Source: Clostridiaceae bacterium
GTDB taxonomy: Bacteria > Bacillota > Clostridia > Saccharofermentanales > Saccharofermentanaceae
Assembly (NCBI GenBank): GCA_012838315.1
Contig: DUPM01000003.1
Span: 1 to 64,000 of the forward strand
DNA length: 64,000 nt
Direction: 5' to 3'
A program made the translations under genes and the position numbers. The notes beneath the pieces are model-generated. The model was not told the DNA's origin and ran no database searches. It was given only the letters and a program-made list of their open reading frames with translations. The number at the start of each line of letters is the position of its first letter. Positions within the stretch are counted from its first letter, which is position 1. Shown here in pieces: positions 1 through 8,909 of this stretch.

Positions 1-1
1 G

Positions 2-838
2 TCGGTCTTGATTTTCGATGAGACGTATGACGGAAGTGAAATGAAAGACATCGATATCGATATTACGAGTGCAAATGTGAAGATCTATAAATCCAATGAT
101 CAAAGTATACGGGTCGTATATTATGGACCAAAATCCGAAAAAGAAAGGCCTACGGTTACGGCTGATTACGTTGAAGGTATACTTAGAATAGAGCAGAAGA
201 GTAGGATTCAATTATTTGGATTTTTTGATAGTGATCGTGTCGAGATTTATCTGCCGAGGGACTATATCGGACCATTTGACTTTGAGTTATCTTCGGGCAA
301 TCTGGATTTTGTTGAAGATTTTGAATTTTCTCAAATAGAAATGCAACTCACTTCCGGCAATGTAAAGGCAAAGACCCTTAATACCGCTACTTTGCATTTT
401 GTAATGTCCTCGGGGAATCTTTCTTGCGAAGGAATTTATTCAGATACATATGAGATTAAGATGACATCCGGGACATTCAAAGCAGATGCCTTGACCGGCG
501 TTGGAAATTTCAAATCTTCATCCGGAAATGTATCGATCCAACACTATTCCGGAAGCGGTGAGATAAAATTGACGTCAGGTGATTTGAATCTTGGCATTGA
601 AGCACTCTCTGGTGACCTAGAGATTGGATTATCCTCCGGAAATGTGGATGTCAACTTGCTGGGTGACACTAATGATATTGCGTGCGAATTTCGTGTCACC
701 AGCGGCAACATCAGAACCAATTTTGGCGATGTTGATGATGGGGATGTCGGATCGAAATTCTTGTACAAGTTTTCTGACGGTGCCGAAAACGCGCTTGTTA
801 TAAAGACGATCTCCGGATCAATTCGCATCGAAAAATAG
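2..838 (+). CDS. DUF4097 beta-strand repeat protein, 5' end outside window
   Basis: The reading frame is open back to the window edge, so the true start and any signal or membrane segment lie upstream; a TTG at 8 is the first possible start inside the window. The protein is a run of short beta-strand repeats carrying S/T-S-G-N/D/T turns roughly every 20 residues (LSSGN, LTSGN, MSSGN, MTSGT, LTSGD). This is typical of the DUF4097 family, which forms a right-handed beta solenoid. Members are often membrane or cell-surface proteins linked to envelope-stress regulons, but no biochemical role is established. It is convergent with the glycosyltransferase gene and shares a palindromic terminator with it. 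The family call is good; the function is unknown. Confidence 0.8.
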   Translation, partial: SVLIFDETYDGSEMKDIDIDITSANVKIYKSNDQSIRVVYYGPKSEKERPTVTADYVEGILRIEQKSRIQLFGFFDSDRVEIYLPRDYIGPFDFELSSGNLDFVEDFEFSQIEMQLTSGNVKAKTLNTATLHFVMSSGNLSCEGIYSDTYEIKMTSGTFKADALTGVGNFKSSSGNVSIQHYSGSGEIKLTSGDLNLGIEALSGDLEIGLSSGNVDVNLLGDTNDIACEFRVTSGNIRTNFGDVDDGDVGSKFLYKFSDGAENALVIKTISGSIRIEK

Positions 839-860
839 AGAAATATATAAAGATATAGTG

Positions 861-901
861 AATCACCGTGTGTCCGGAATAATTCCGGACACACGGTGAT
901 T
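861..901. terminator. Bidirectional palindromic terminator
   Basis: A near-perfect inverted repeat of about 20 bp per arm with a one-base centre lies exactly between two convergent genes. Arms are 861-880 and 882-901. The right side is followed by a T-rich stretch (TTGTATTT), and the left flank supplies A-rich sequence for the other direction. It probably ends transcription from both sides. Confidence 0.8.
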
Positions 902-906
902 TGTAT

Positions 907-2199
907 TTAATCAATAGGTTGATCCGAGGCGTTTCGATGAATGAAGTTCGAAGGTGATACAAGCTTGATACTTTGAAAGACCTTCGAGGCCGGCACACGA
1001 AACATTTCTTGTTTGCGAATTGTACGCTTCAATCTCGTGCGATCAATGGTGTTGCGATAGGCATCCTCAACGCGCTCTGCGAAGGTCGATGCAGAATAAA
1101 TCTCAACGGACTCTCGGGCCATTCTAGAATATTGATGCGTGACTTCAGGATCGGAAAGGATAGAATCCAGAATCTCGGGGATGTCATGGCCATCTCTAAA
1201 AAGACGACAATTTTGATTATCAATCAAAAGGCTGCTGATACTGTCGTCTATTCTTGCAACTACGGGTAGGCCTGATGCCATGGCTTCATAATAGGTTAAT
1301 CCTTGTGTTTCAGTCACTGAGCAGGAGACGAAAATATCTCCCAGTCGATAAAATTTCGCAATCTCGGAGTAAGGCGCCGGGCCTGCGAAATATACAAATT
1401 GAGAAACGCCCAAACGAACAGAAAGCTCTTTTAGCTCACTTAGCGCAGGTCCATCTCCGACAATTAATAAGCGTATATCCGGGATGCGCCGAACAATCTG
1501 CGATAGATTCGAAATAATGATGTCGATGCTCTTTTCCCTGGCGACTCGACCAAGGCATAGAATCAGGCGATGTTTCGGATCAATGCCGAGTGAATGTTTG
1601 AGACGAAGAATCTCTTCGTCTGAGTGCCGATTGGGGTGAAAGGGTTCTAAGTCTATGCCGGTGGGAATCACATAAAGCGGACGCTTCACGTGATAAGATA
1701 TCAGAGATTTTTCGACCTTTTGTGTCGGTACGATAACGGAATCCACCAGATTGCAAAAAGTACTACTGAATTTTCGCGCCATTCTGGGGGTTGCAAGTTT
1801 GCCATCTGCGATATAGTGGGTATATTCTTCAAGCATCGTGTGATAGGTATGTATAATAGGGATGTGCATTGATATCCCAACATATAATCCGACAAATCCC
1901 ATGAAAAATTCGCTTTGTGTGTGGATGATATCGATTTTGAGTTTGCGCATCATTCGGATTAGCTTGACCGAAAATGGCAAAACAGCGCGATGCGGCTTCA
2001 AAAAAAACAGCGGTACGCTCGGAAATCGATAGACACAAGGATCCGCCTTAAGCTTTCTCAGTTCTTCCTTGGGTTCCGAGACAGTAAACACATAGACATT
2101 GTGACCCCCCGTTCGCAATGATTCTGCCAAAGTATAGATCGACGATGTGACACCGTTGATATCAGGAAAATATGTGTCAGTGACGATAGCGATGTTCAT
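907..2199 (-). CDS. Glycosyltransferase family 4 (diacylglycerol glucosyltransferase-like)
   Basis: 430 aa. The N-terminus (MNIAIVTDTYFPDINGV) is the classic GT4 Rossmann start with the glycine-rich acceptor loop. The C-terminal half shows the donor-binding pattern: LCLGRVAREKS near residue 220, LIVGDGP, then TETQGLTYYEAMASGLPVVA with the conserved E-x7-E. This arrangement resembles lipid glucosyltransferases that add glucose to diacylglycerol, so membrane glycolipid synthesis is a reasonable guess. An upstream in-frame Met at 2220 was rejected because AGAGGAG sits just before the Met at 2199. The last 35 residues are basic and may aid membrane attachment. Acceptor specificity cannot be read from sequence. 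Confidence 0.83.
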   Translation of the reverse strand: MNIAIVTDTYFPDINGVTSSIYTLAESLRTGGHNVYVFTVSEPKEELRKLKADPCVYRFPSVPLFFLKPHRAVLPFSVKLIRMMRKLKIDIIHTQSEFFMGFVGLYVGISMHIPIIHTYHTMLEEYTHYIADGKLATPRMARKFSSTFCNLVDSVIVPTQKVEKSLISYHVKRPLYVIPTGIDLEPFHPNRHSDEEILRLKHSLGIDPKHRLILCLGRVAREKSIDIIISNLSQIVRRIPDIRLLIVGDGPALSELKELSVRLGVSQFVYFAGPAPYSEIAKFYRLGDIFVSCSVTETQGLTYYEAMASGLPVVARIDDSISSLLIDNQNCRLFRDGHDIPEILDSILSDPEVTHQYSRMARESVEIYSASTFAERVEDAYRNTIDRTRLKRTIRKQEMFRVPASKVFQSIKLVSPSNFIHRNASDQPID

Positions 2200-2283
2200 G
2201 ATGCTCCTCTGAAGATTCAAGAATCTGCAAGGCTAGTATAATATGAATAACAAAAAAAATCTTTAAGCAAATCTTAATTATTA

Positions 2284-2907
2284 CTAAAAGTATTTCAAGA
2301 AGTATATAGCAAGTTGTGTTCGGCTCTTGAGAGAGAGCTTGTCAAGAAGCGCGCTGACAATGTTTCGGACCGAACCTTCGCTCATGAACAAAGTCTCCGC
2401 AATTTCTTTATTATTTAGTCCTTGACCGACAAATGTAAGAACTTCCTTTTCTTTATCGCTCAAGGTCATGTATTGCTTGGGCAAGATGATTTTGCTTGAA
2501 GACGACAGTGAGGGAAGTTTCTGAACAATTTCTGCGCCGAAGACATGTTGACCCGATTCAATCGCTTCAAGTGATGGGACAATACTATGAAAGTCCTGTT
2601 TAAGCAAATAGCCTTTTACACCGAGACGCAAAGCCTCAATAATGTACTCATCATCTGAAAACGTTGTGAGAAGGATGATTTTGGCATCCGGATCATATGC
2701 GAGAAGCGCGGCTGAGGCACCAAGGCCACTCTGGTGTTTCATTTGAATGTCCATAAGTACGGCGTCTGGCTTATACTCAATGAAAAGCGGAAGGGCATCA
2801 GTGCCGTCGGTTCCAAGTGCAACGACGGAATAATGGCTTTGGGCTTCGATGATTGTTTTAAGCGCAGACGACACGATTGGATCATCGTCAATGATGATTA
2901 GTTTCAT
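2284..2907 (-). CDS. NarL/LuxR-family response regulator
   Basis: 207 aa. Receiver domain at residues 1-120 with the acidic pocket DDD at 7-9, phospho-acceptor Asp53 in VLMDIQM, the T of LLTTF and Lys in LKQD. A LuxR-type helix-turn-helix occupies about 140-205 (LSDKEKEVLTFVGQGLNNKEIA, then SVRNIVSALLDKL). The start lies inside the end of the upstream kinase gene (20-nt overlap), so the two are translationally coupled. It presumably binds the inverted TGACA/TGTCA sites in the 3992-4155 gap and switches on the adjacent ABC exporter. Order and type match LnrK of Bacillus; the inducing ligand is unknown. Confidence 0.9.
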   Translation of the reverse strand: MKLIIIDDDPIVSSALKTIIEAQSHYSVVALGTDGTDALPLFIEYKPDAVLMDIQMKHQSGLGASAALLAYDPDAKIILLTTFSDDEYIIEALRLGVKGYLLKQDFHSIVPSLEAIESGQHVFGAEIVQKLPSLSSSSKIILPKQYMTLSDKEKEVLTFVGQGLNNKEIAETLFMSEGSVRNIVSALLDKLSLKSRTQLAIYFLKYF

Positions 2908-3991
2908 GAGAAGACTCCTTTGGTAAAGTCACAAATATTTCGAAACCGCTATGGCAAGAAAGGTTAATATTTCCATTTAGCGAATGAACGCGCTGGACGA
3001 TGCCCGACAAGCCCATGCCGTTATTATACAGTGAATCAGGTGACTTGGTCCGACATGCTTTTCCGTTGTCTCTTAGTACGAATTGATAAAAATTGTTGTG
3101 CTCGTAGATAATCAGTGTCGCCTTGGTGGCGTCGGAGTGCTTGACCATATTGGACAAGCCTTCTCTAAGAATCGCTGAAAGAGCGATGCTAATGGCCTTT
3201 GATGGCTGTTCTGAAATTTGGCACTTAAAATCCACAGGAATGAATTGAAAAGAGGATAGTTGATTTTCAAGTGTTGCTCGTACGTCAACGGACTGATCAT
3301 AAAGATTGTGAATACTATTTCTGACATCGCTCATTCCACCGGTCAGGCTTTGACTCAATACATCGAGGGATTCGAGAGTTTGAGTGTCGTCTGTCTTTGA
3401 AGAAATAGCTCCCACCTGAAGAATGGCGGACGTCAAAACATGTCCGATGCTGTCGTGAAGCTCTCTTGCGATTCGGTTGCGTTCGCTCATCATCGCTAAA
3501 TGTAGCTCGTAATCCTGTTTATCCATTAGTTCGTGCATCTTTGAGTTATCACTCATTGCGATTTGGCGCAACTGGTCTGCTAAGTCGAAATTACTCGAAT
3601 ACAGTTGCTCAGACTTTTGGGTTCCCGCAGCCAAGAGATAAGCCAAGACGACTAATGAAGAAACGATAATAAATGCATTGAAGTTATCAGTGGTCAGTAG
3701 GTTCACAAGTGGTACCAGTGATAAGAGTAAAAACAAGTTTTTCTGGCTGAAGCGAAGATCATATACAGAAAAGGGCAAGAAAAATGCAGAGATTGGAAAA
3801 AAGACAGACAAGACGACAGACACGATGAAAACAATTATTGAAAGCGTCTTGCGATTCAAATAGGTGGTGAGACTGAATACCGAAATGGCGATGAGGATAT
3901 AAATGACATCAAATTCGGAGCCGCCGCCGACGACGAAAAATATCACGCAAATACATATGATGATCAAACGTTCCAATAAATGGTTCGACAT
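2888..3991 (-). CDS. Membrane sensor histidine kinase, HisKA_3 type
   Basis: 367 aa. The first 125 residues hold several hydrophobic segments (about 9-22, 29-42, 50-74, 86-99, 106-122) with very short loops, so the sensor is membrane-embedded and lacks an extracellular domain. A short coiled region leads to the phospho-acceptor motif RNRIARELHDSIGH, with His179. The ATPase domain follows, with the N box LREGLSNMVKHSDA and the G box NNGMGLSGIVQRV. Intramembrane-sensing kinases of this build usually detect membrane-active compounds and pair with ABC exporters, as in LnrJ of Bacillus. GAAAGGATGA precedes the ATG. It is transcribed away from the exporter operon. Confidence 0.9.
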   Translation of the reverse strand: MSNHLLERLIIICICVIFFVVGGGSEFDVIYILIAISVFSLTTYLNRKTLSIIVFIVSVVLSVFFPISAFFLPFSVYDLRFSQKNLFLLLSLVPLVNLLTTDNFNAFIIVSSLVVLAYLLAAGTQKSEQLYSSNFDLADQLRQIAMSDNSKMHELMDKQDYELHLAMMSERNRIARELHDSIGHVLTSAILQVGAISSKTDDTQTLESLDVLSQSLTGGMSDVRNSIHNLYDQSVDVRATLENQLSSFQFIPVDFKCQISEQPSKAISIALSAILREGLSNMVKHSDATKATLIIYEHNNFYQFVLRDNGKACRTKSPDSLYNNGMGLSGIVQRVHSLNGNINLSCHSGFEIFVTLPKESSHETNHH

Positions 3992-4049
3992 CGTACACGC
4001 TCATCCTTTCATCGGTATTTTACCATGATAAACCTTTTTCGGGCGCAGA

Positions 4050-4092
4050 GAAGTGACAAATGTCATGGGCATCTTTGGTCTTTTGTCACTTC
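4050..4092. promoter_or_regulatory. Inverted-repeat operator between kinase and exporter operons
   Basis: The gap holds TGACA (4054-4058), two bases, then TGTCA (4061-4065): a compact inverted repeat. A second, larger inverted repeat uses the same left arm: GAAGTGACAAA (4050-4060) against TTTGTCACTTC (4082-4092). A LuxR-type regulator dimer would suit such sites. The position, some 65-105 bp before the exporter ATG, fits an activator site. No good -35 box was seen for the exporter, which also suggests activation. The assignment to this regulator is inference. Confidence 0.55.
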
Positions 4093-4155
4093 ACGCACAA
4101 CGGGATGAGGAATATTCTTAATGTAGAGATACGAAAATGGTGATGGAGGACAAAT

Positions 4156-5115
4156 ATGATAGTTCGAGTAAAAGATTTAGTGAAGCGATATGGTGAATTG
4201 ACGGCTTTAGATCATTTGAATCTGGAGATAAAAGAAGGTGAAGTTTTCGGGCTGCTCGGGCCGAACGGCTCCGGAAAAACGACAGCCATAAATTGTATTC
4301 TTGCGCTTCTGCAGTTTGAAAAAGGCGAAGTCCAGATTTTTGATCAGAAAATGACCCCCGGTTCATATCAAATCAAAAAAGATATTGGTGTCGTGATGCA
4401 AAATGTTGCGGTTATACCTGAATTGAGTGTTTATGAGAACATTGATTATTTCTGCGGATTATATACATCTGATCGAGCGACGAGAAAAGCTCAGGTCGAG
4501 GCGGCCATAGAGTTTGTCGGACTCAATGACTTTGTGAAATTTCGACCGAGAAAGCTCAGCGGCGGTTTACTTCGTCGATTGAATATCGCATGCGGAATTG
4601 CACACAAACCCAAGTTGATTATTCTTGACGAGCCCACGGTTGCGGTCGACCCACAGAGCCGGAACAATATTTTGGAGGGCATTAAAAAGCTTAACAAAGA
4701 TGGGGCTACTGTCATATACACATCGCATTATATGGAAGAGGTCGAGTTGATTTGCTCAAGAATTGCGATTATGGATAAGGGTCGAGTAGTGGCGCAAGGT
4801 ACGAAAGATGAACTCAAAAACATGATTCAGATAGGAGAGAAAATCGACATCGAACTTTTGGATAGAATGTGTGATAGTTTTGAAAAAGAACTGTTAGCCA
4901 TGCCTTTTGTGGTCGATGTTCTCTGCGATAAGCAACACATCGTTATTAAAACACAACAGGACAGTAATGGATTGAATCAAGTTCTCAATTATTTTGCATC
5001 AAGAAATGTCGCACTTGGCCATGTTTTCTCCGAGAGACCGACACTCAATGACGTATTTTTAGAAATCACGGGCAGAGAACTTCGTGATGGCAACGGCAAT
5101 GGAAAGGTGGAGTAA
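4156..5115 (+). CDS. ABC transporter ATP-binding protein (LnrL/DrrA-like)
   Basis: 319 aa. Walker A GPNGSGKT at 35-42, Q-loop around VVMQNVAV near 79, signature LSGGLLRRLNIA near 134, Walker B LIILDEP near 155 and the switch His in YTSHYMEE. A 90-residue C-terminal extension matches the DrrA-type drug-export ATPases. It powers the exporter formed with the two permeases that follow; the first permease begins 3 bases after its stop. GATGGAGG precedes the ATG. With the divergent two-component system this reproduces the Bacillus LnrJK-LnrLMN layout, so resistance to a membrane-active compound is the most likely role, though the substrate is not known. Confidence 0.92.
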   Translation: MIVRVKDLVKRYGELTALDHLNLEIKEGEVFGLLGPNGSGKTTAINCILALLQFEKGEVQIFDQKMTPGSYQIKKDIGVVMQNVAVIPELSVYENIDYFCGLYTSDRATRKAQVEAAIEFVGLNDFVKFRPRKLSGGLLRRLNIACGIAHKPKLIILDEPTVAVDPQSRNNILEGIKKLNKDGATVIYTSHYMEEVELICSRIAIMDKGRVVAQGTKDELKNMIQIGEKIDIELLDRMCDSFEKELLAMPFVVDVLCDKQHIVIKTQQDSNGLNQVLNYFASRNVALGHVFSERPTLNDVFLEITGRELRDGNGNGKVE

Positions 5116-5118
5116 ACT

Positions 5119-6255
5119 ATGTGGCGAATATATCAATATCGCATGAAAGCCCATTTTCGTGATTGGGACAATCTATTTTGGGGCATGCTTTTCCCGATTA
5201 TATTGTCAACATTTTTCACAATGGCATTCAGCAACATCTCCAGCGGGGATTATTTCAAGACTTTTCCTGTGGCCTTGGTGATTGAGTCCGAATCCATGTA
5301 CTCTGATAACTTCGAAGATACTTTGTCTTCAGTGCAGATTGGCGATTCTGAGTTGTTCGACGTTCGCGTTTTCGATAGTGTTGAGAAAGCGGATGGCGCG
5401 ATGCACGATGAAGCAGTGGACGTTGTTTTTATTTATGGCGACAGTCTGGAGATGAGAGTGAAAAACGATGGCATGAACCAGACGGTGGCCAAACACTTCG
5501 CGGATCAGTACGTCCAATCAGAAGCAATGTACACGCATTTGTTTGAGACCAATCCGGAAGCCATTCCGACACTTTCAAGTTTTGAGTTTGATGCATCAAA
5601 CTACATCAGCGATATGAATCAACAACGAGGTGATGTGGACCCCATGCTTGGATATTATTACGCACTGATCGCGATGGCTTGCCTTTTTGGGAGTTTCGCG
5701 GGACTGAAAGAAACCAGCTTTATCGAAGCCAATCAGTCATCGACCGGTGCAAGGATACAAGTATCGCCTGTACAGAAAAGCAGAATGTATATCGGAGGTC
5801 TTTTATCGGCGACCACTCTTCAAGTTTTCTCGGTATCCCTGTTGCTCACTTATATGACTTTTGTGCTTAAGGTTGATCTGGGCGAGCGCTTTCCGGCACT
5901 CGCGTTAGCAACGGTCGTTGGTGCGTCGGCAGGAGTCGCACTCGGTGCATTTGTGGCATTGGTCAGCAAAAAGAACTTAAAAGTTAAGAACGCTATGCTG
6001 ACAGCCATATCGATGGCGCTGTCATTTTTTGCCGGACTGATGGCGCATGAGATCAAATACCTTATTCACGAAAAAGCGCCGATATTTTCATATGTGAACC
6101 CCGCCAACCTGATAGCCGATGCGTATTATGCACTTTACTACTATCCTGACTACCACCGGTATTGGTTGAATATCGCGATTCTGGTCGGTCTAATTATTGT
6201 TATGTATTCGACTGTTATTATTATGGCAAGGAGACGCAGCTATGAGAGTATTTAA
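5119..6255 (+). CDS. ABC-2 type permease, first subunit
   Basis: 378 aa. One N-terminal membrane helix (about 20-40) is followed by an extracellular region of roughly 140 residues and then about five helices from residue 175 to the end (LGYYYALIAMACLFGSF, SATTLQVFSVSLLLTYMTFVL, ALATVVGASAGVALGAFVALV, and a final one before the basic tail). This is the ABC2_membrane_3 layout of LnrM-type export permeases. GGTGGAG precedes the ATG, 3 bases after the ATPase stop. Its end overlaps the next permease by 14 bases, so the two should be made in equal amounts and form a heterodimer. Confidence 0.88.
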   Translation: MWRIYQYRMKAHFRDWDNLFWGMLFPIILSTFFTMAFSNISSGDYFKTFPVALVIESESMYSDNFEDTLSSVQIGDSELFDVRVFDSVEKADGAMHDEAVDVVFIYGDSLEMRVKNDGMNQTVAKHFADQYVQSEAMYTHLFETNPEAIPTLSSFEFDASNYISDMNQQRGDVDPMLGYYYALIAMACLFGSFAGLKETSFIEANQSSTGARIQVSPVQKSRMYIGGLLSATTLQVFSVSLLLTYMTFVLKVDLGERFPALALATVVGASAGVALGAFVALVSKKNLKVKNAMLTAISMALSFFAGLMAHEIKYLIHEKAPIFSYVNPANLIADAYYALYYYPDYHRYWLNIAILVGLIIVMYSTVIIMARRRSYESI

Positions 6256-7471
6256 GGCCATGTTAAAAGTCACCGGCAAGCACATTGTCGAGTTGACGGT
6301 TTACTTCTTTGTCTTTATGGTCATGATGGTTTATATGACGTCAATACTTGGGTCCGTTGAAGACGATCAACTAAGTAGTTTCACACCCAATAAGCCTAAC
6401 GTGTACATCGTGAACGATGATAAAGGTGATCCCGTATCCGACGGGCTGGAGGAGTATCTTTCGGAAAACGTCCAGATTGTAGACATTAAGCTCGAAAAAG
6501 ACGCGATTGCAGATGCCCTGTTTTATCAGAAAATTGAGTATGTCTTGAGGATTCCTACAGGTTTCGGTGATGCTCTGTTGAATGATAGCCGCGAGGTTTT
6601 ATTAGAAAAAACGGCGTCTCCGAATATGACTTCAGCAATTAATGCGGACATGCTGGTTGATCGCTATTTGAGGACTGTTCGTCTTTATGCTGATGTCGAG
6701 CTCAAAGAAACGTCAGATCAAAGTGTTCGAGAAGCTTTAGTCAATCAAACACGAATTAATCTCGAAAAGTCCACGCCGCTGTCTTTTTCTGAAAGAGAAA
6801 AGAAGACAGAGTCTTCCGACGACAGGATGTGTTTCGGATACGGCTATCTATCCTATGCCATTATGTCCATACTAATCTTGGCGGTTACGAGCGTTACATC
6901 TGTATTTATTCAATCTGAAGTGCGCTCCAGGATGCGCTGTTCCCCCATCAAGACCGGAAATCTTCAACTTCAGCTTTTCCTCGGGAACCTATGCTTGGCA
7001 GTTTTGTTCTGGTTATTGTTGAATGCGGTCATTGCGCTGGTATTCCAAGATTTCAATCTAGATTCCCTTCGTCTGCTCTTGCTGCTCAATTCGTTTGTAT
7101 TTTCGCTGGTCAGCCTAAGCCTTGGATTTCTGATCGGGAATTTAACAGCATCGCGAAATGCACACAACGCCATTGCAAATGTCATGGGTCTCGGGCTCTC
7201 GTTCATCAGTGGTGTGTTTGTTCCTCAAGAATTACTGGGTGCGACGGTGCTTCGAATTGCCTCATTTACTCCGACCTATTGGTATATCGGTGCCATTGAA
7301 GAGAGTTTCAGGATAACGTCGGAGACAGGGTACGCTATTGGAAAACTGATCGCTTGTTTAGCCATCCAACTGTGTTTTGCGCTATCCTTTCTGGCACTGT
7401 CCTTAGTGGTATCCATGCAACGTCGAAGACGTACATTGGCCAGTGACAATTTTGAATTGAATGAGGCATGA
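6242..7471 (+). CDS. ABC-2 type permease, second subunit
   Basis: 409 aa from the ATG at 6242, chosen because AAGGAG lies 7 bases upstream; a longer frame from 6197 has no ribosome site. It repeats the layout of its partner: one helix near 20-37, a soluble outer region with VYIVNDDKGDPVSDG, then about five helices (YLSYAIMSILILAVTSVTSVFI, LCLAVLFWLLLNAVIALVF and others) and a basic C-terminus. It corresponds to LnrN in the Bacillus system and is the last gene of the exporter operon. The substrate cannot be deduced. Confidence 0.87.
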   Translation: MRVFKAMLKVTGKHIVELTVYFFVFMVMMVYMTSILGSVEDDQLSSFTPNKPNVYIVNDDKGDPVSDGLEEYLSENVQIVDIKLEKDAIADALFYQKIEYVLRIPTGFGDALLNDSREVLLEKTASPNMTSAINADMLVDRYLRTVRLYADVELKETSDQSVREALVNQTRINLEKSTPLSFSEREKKTESSDDRMCFGYGYLSYAIMSILILAVTSVTSVFIQSEVRSRMRCSPIKTGNLQLQLFLGNLCLAVLFWLLLNAVIALVFQDFNLDSLRLLLLLNSFVFSLVSLSLGFLIGNLTASRNAHNAIANVMGLGLSFISGVFVPQELLGATVLRIASFTPTYWYIGAIEESFRITSETGYAIGKLIACLAIQLCFALSFLALSLVVSMQRRRRTLASDNFELNEA

Positions 7472-7512
7472 CTTCTTGATTTTATGCTATTATCATTAAC
7501 GCAAGGCGAATT

Positions 7513-7563
7513 GCGAAGGTTTTCTACAAGAAGGCCTTCGCTTTCTGCATGGAAGCCTTGTAG
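7513..7563 (+). other. Possible structured leader or terminator hairpins
   Basis: Two 7-bp helices can form in the gap before the M24 peptidase. GCGAAGG (7513-7519) pairs with CCTTCGC (7535-7541), followed by a short TTT. CTACAAG (7524-7530), in the loop of the first, pairs with CTTGTAG (7557-7563). Together they could make an H-type pseudoknot, or compete. The first may simply terminate the exporter operon. No known RNA family is recognised. Confidence 0.35.
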
Positions 7564-7641
7564 GGATTCCGGTTTAAGAGGACAATATCGGAGACTTTCA
7601 AAGTTTTGATAAACAAGACCCCTTGAAATGGAGAATGAGAA

Positions 7642-8826
7642 ATGAATCAACCTCAAATTTTCGAAAAAAGAAGAAGAGAACTGTTGTCTGTATTAAATAA
7701 CAAGGAACACTTCGATACGGCGATAGTTATCGGTCGCGTAAATCTATATTACTATCTGGGCACGATACAGGATGGTTTGTTTGTTATCCGAAGCAACGGA
7801 GATTCGTATTTCTTCGTCAGGAAGAGTGTTGCGCGCGCAAAAATGGAATCTGATTTCAATTCTATCATTCAGATACGATCATACTCAGATATGAATCAGC
7901 ACCTTCCCCAAAATCTCGGACATGTTTATTTGGAGACCGAAGTGGTTCCAATGGCGATGCTTAGTCGAATTCAGAAATATTTCGACATGCCTGCGATTCA
8001 TGGTTTAGATGGCATTATATCGATGATGCGATCCAAGAAGGACCCTGAGGAAATTGCTCTTATTGAATCATCGGCACAAAGACACAATCAAGTGATGCTC
8101 GAAGTCGTGCCTGCTCTATTAAGAGAGGGGATGTCCGAGACGGACTTTGCTGCCGAATTATATGCGGAAATGATCAAACATGGGCATCACGGTGTGTCTC
8201 GATTTTCGATGTTTCAAATGGAAATGATTATCGGACAGTTCGGTTTCGGCGACACCAGCATCTATCCGACGAATTTTGACGGTCCGGGCGGTATGAAGGG
8301 GATGAGTCCAGCAGTGCCAATCGTAGGTGACCGTAACCGAAAGCTTAAAAAGGGCGATCTTGTGTTTGTCGATGTTGGTTTTGGCTACGAAGGGTATCAT
8401 AGTGACAAGACGCAAGTTTATTCATTCGGCACACCGCCGGATGAGCACGTTGCATCCATTCACAATGCATGTATCGGCGTTATGAAAAAGGCCGAAGCAC
8501 TTATTGTTCCGGGCGCCGACCCGGGTCGGATATATGATCTTGCGATGGCAGATTTGCCGTTGGAACTCTCTGAACATTTCATGGGTTTCGGAGAGTCTGT
8601 TCGCTTTTTGGGCCACGGGGTCGGGTTGTTTATCGATGAACTTCCGGTCATCACCTCTAAGTACCATGTACCGCTAGAAGAAGGCATGATCATCGCCCTA
8701 GAACCGAAATGCGGCATAGAAGGAGTTGGCACTGTCGGTGTCGAGGAGACTTTTCTGGTGACCTCTGACGGCGCAAAGTGTCTGACCGGGGGCCCCAAGG
8801 AAATTATCACTCTTCCGCTTAAATAA
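7642..8826 (+). CDS. M24 family metallopeptidase (Xaa-Pro aminopeptidase-like)
   Basis: 394 aa. An N-terminal creatinase-like domain (about 1-135) precedes the pita-bread catalytic domain. The five metal ligands are visible in order: Asp in LVFVDVGFG, Asp in YHSDKT, His in FLGHGVG, Glu in IALEPKC and Glu in VGVEETF. The family removes N-terminal residues before proline or acts on related substrates in the cytoplasm using two metal ions. GGAGAATGAG lies before the ATG. It is monocistronic by appearance and convergent with the EAL gene. The longish glycine-rich stretch NFDGPGGMKGMSP is not in the shortest PepQ proteins, so exact substrate is open. Confidence 0.86.
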   Translation: MNQPQIFEKRRRELLSVLNNKEHFDTAIVIGRVNLYYYLGTIQDGLFVIRSNGDSYFFVRKSVARAKMESDFNSIIQIRSYSDMNQHLPQNLGHVYLETEVVPMAMLSRIQKYFDMPAIHGLDGIISMMRSKKDPEEIALIESSAQRHNQVMLEVVPALLREGMSETDFAAELYAEMIKHGHHGVSRFSMFQMEMIIGQFGFGDTSIYPTNFDGPGGMKGMSPAVPIVGDRNRKLKKGDLVFVDVGFGYEGYHSDKTQVYSFGTPPDEHVASIHNACIGVMKKAEALIVPGADPGRIYDLAMADLPLELSEHFMGFGESVRFLGHGVGLFIDELPVITSKYHVPLEEGMIIALEPKCGIEGVGTVGVEETFLVTSDGAKCLTGGPKEIITLPLK

Positions 8827-8909
8827 TGGACATGTATTTATATATTATATCGAACAACAGACGAGTATCGAAAGTATGATGTGAGAGGTCTTTTGGTTGG
8901 TGGTATTCA

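Noticed and set aside
270-835. Repeated tcttccgg-type sequence as CRISPR or tandem repeat
   Set aside because: The repeats follow codon phase and encode SSGN turns of a DUF4097 protein; spacing is irregular and there are no spacers.
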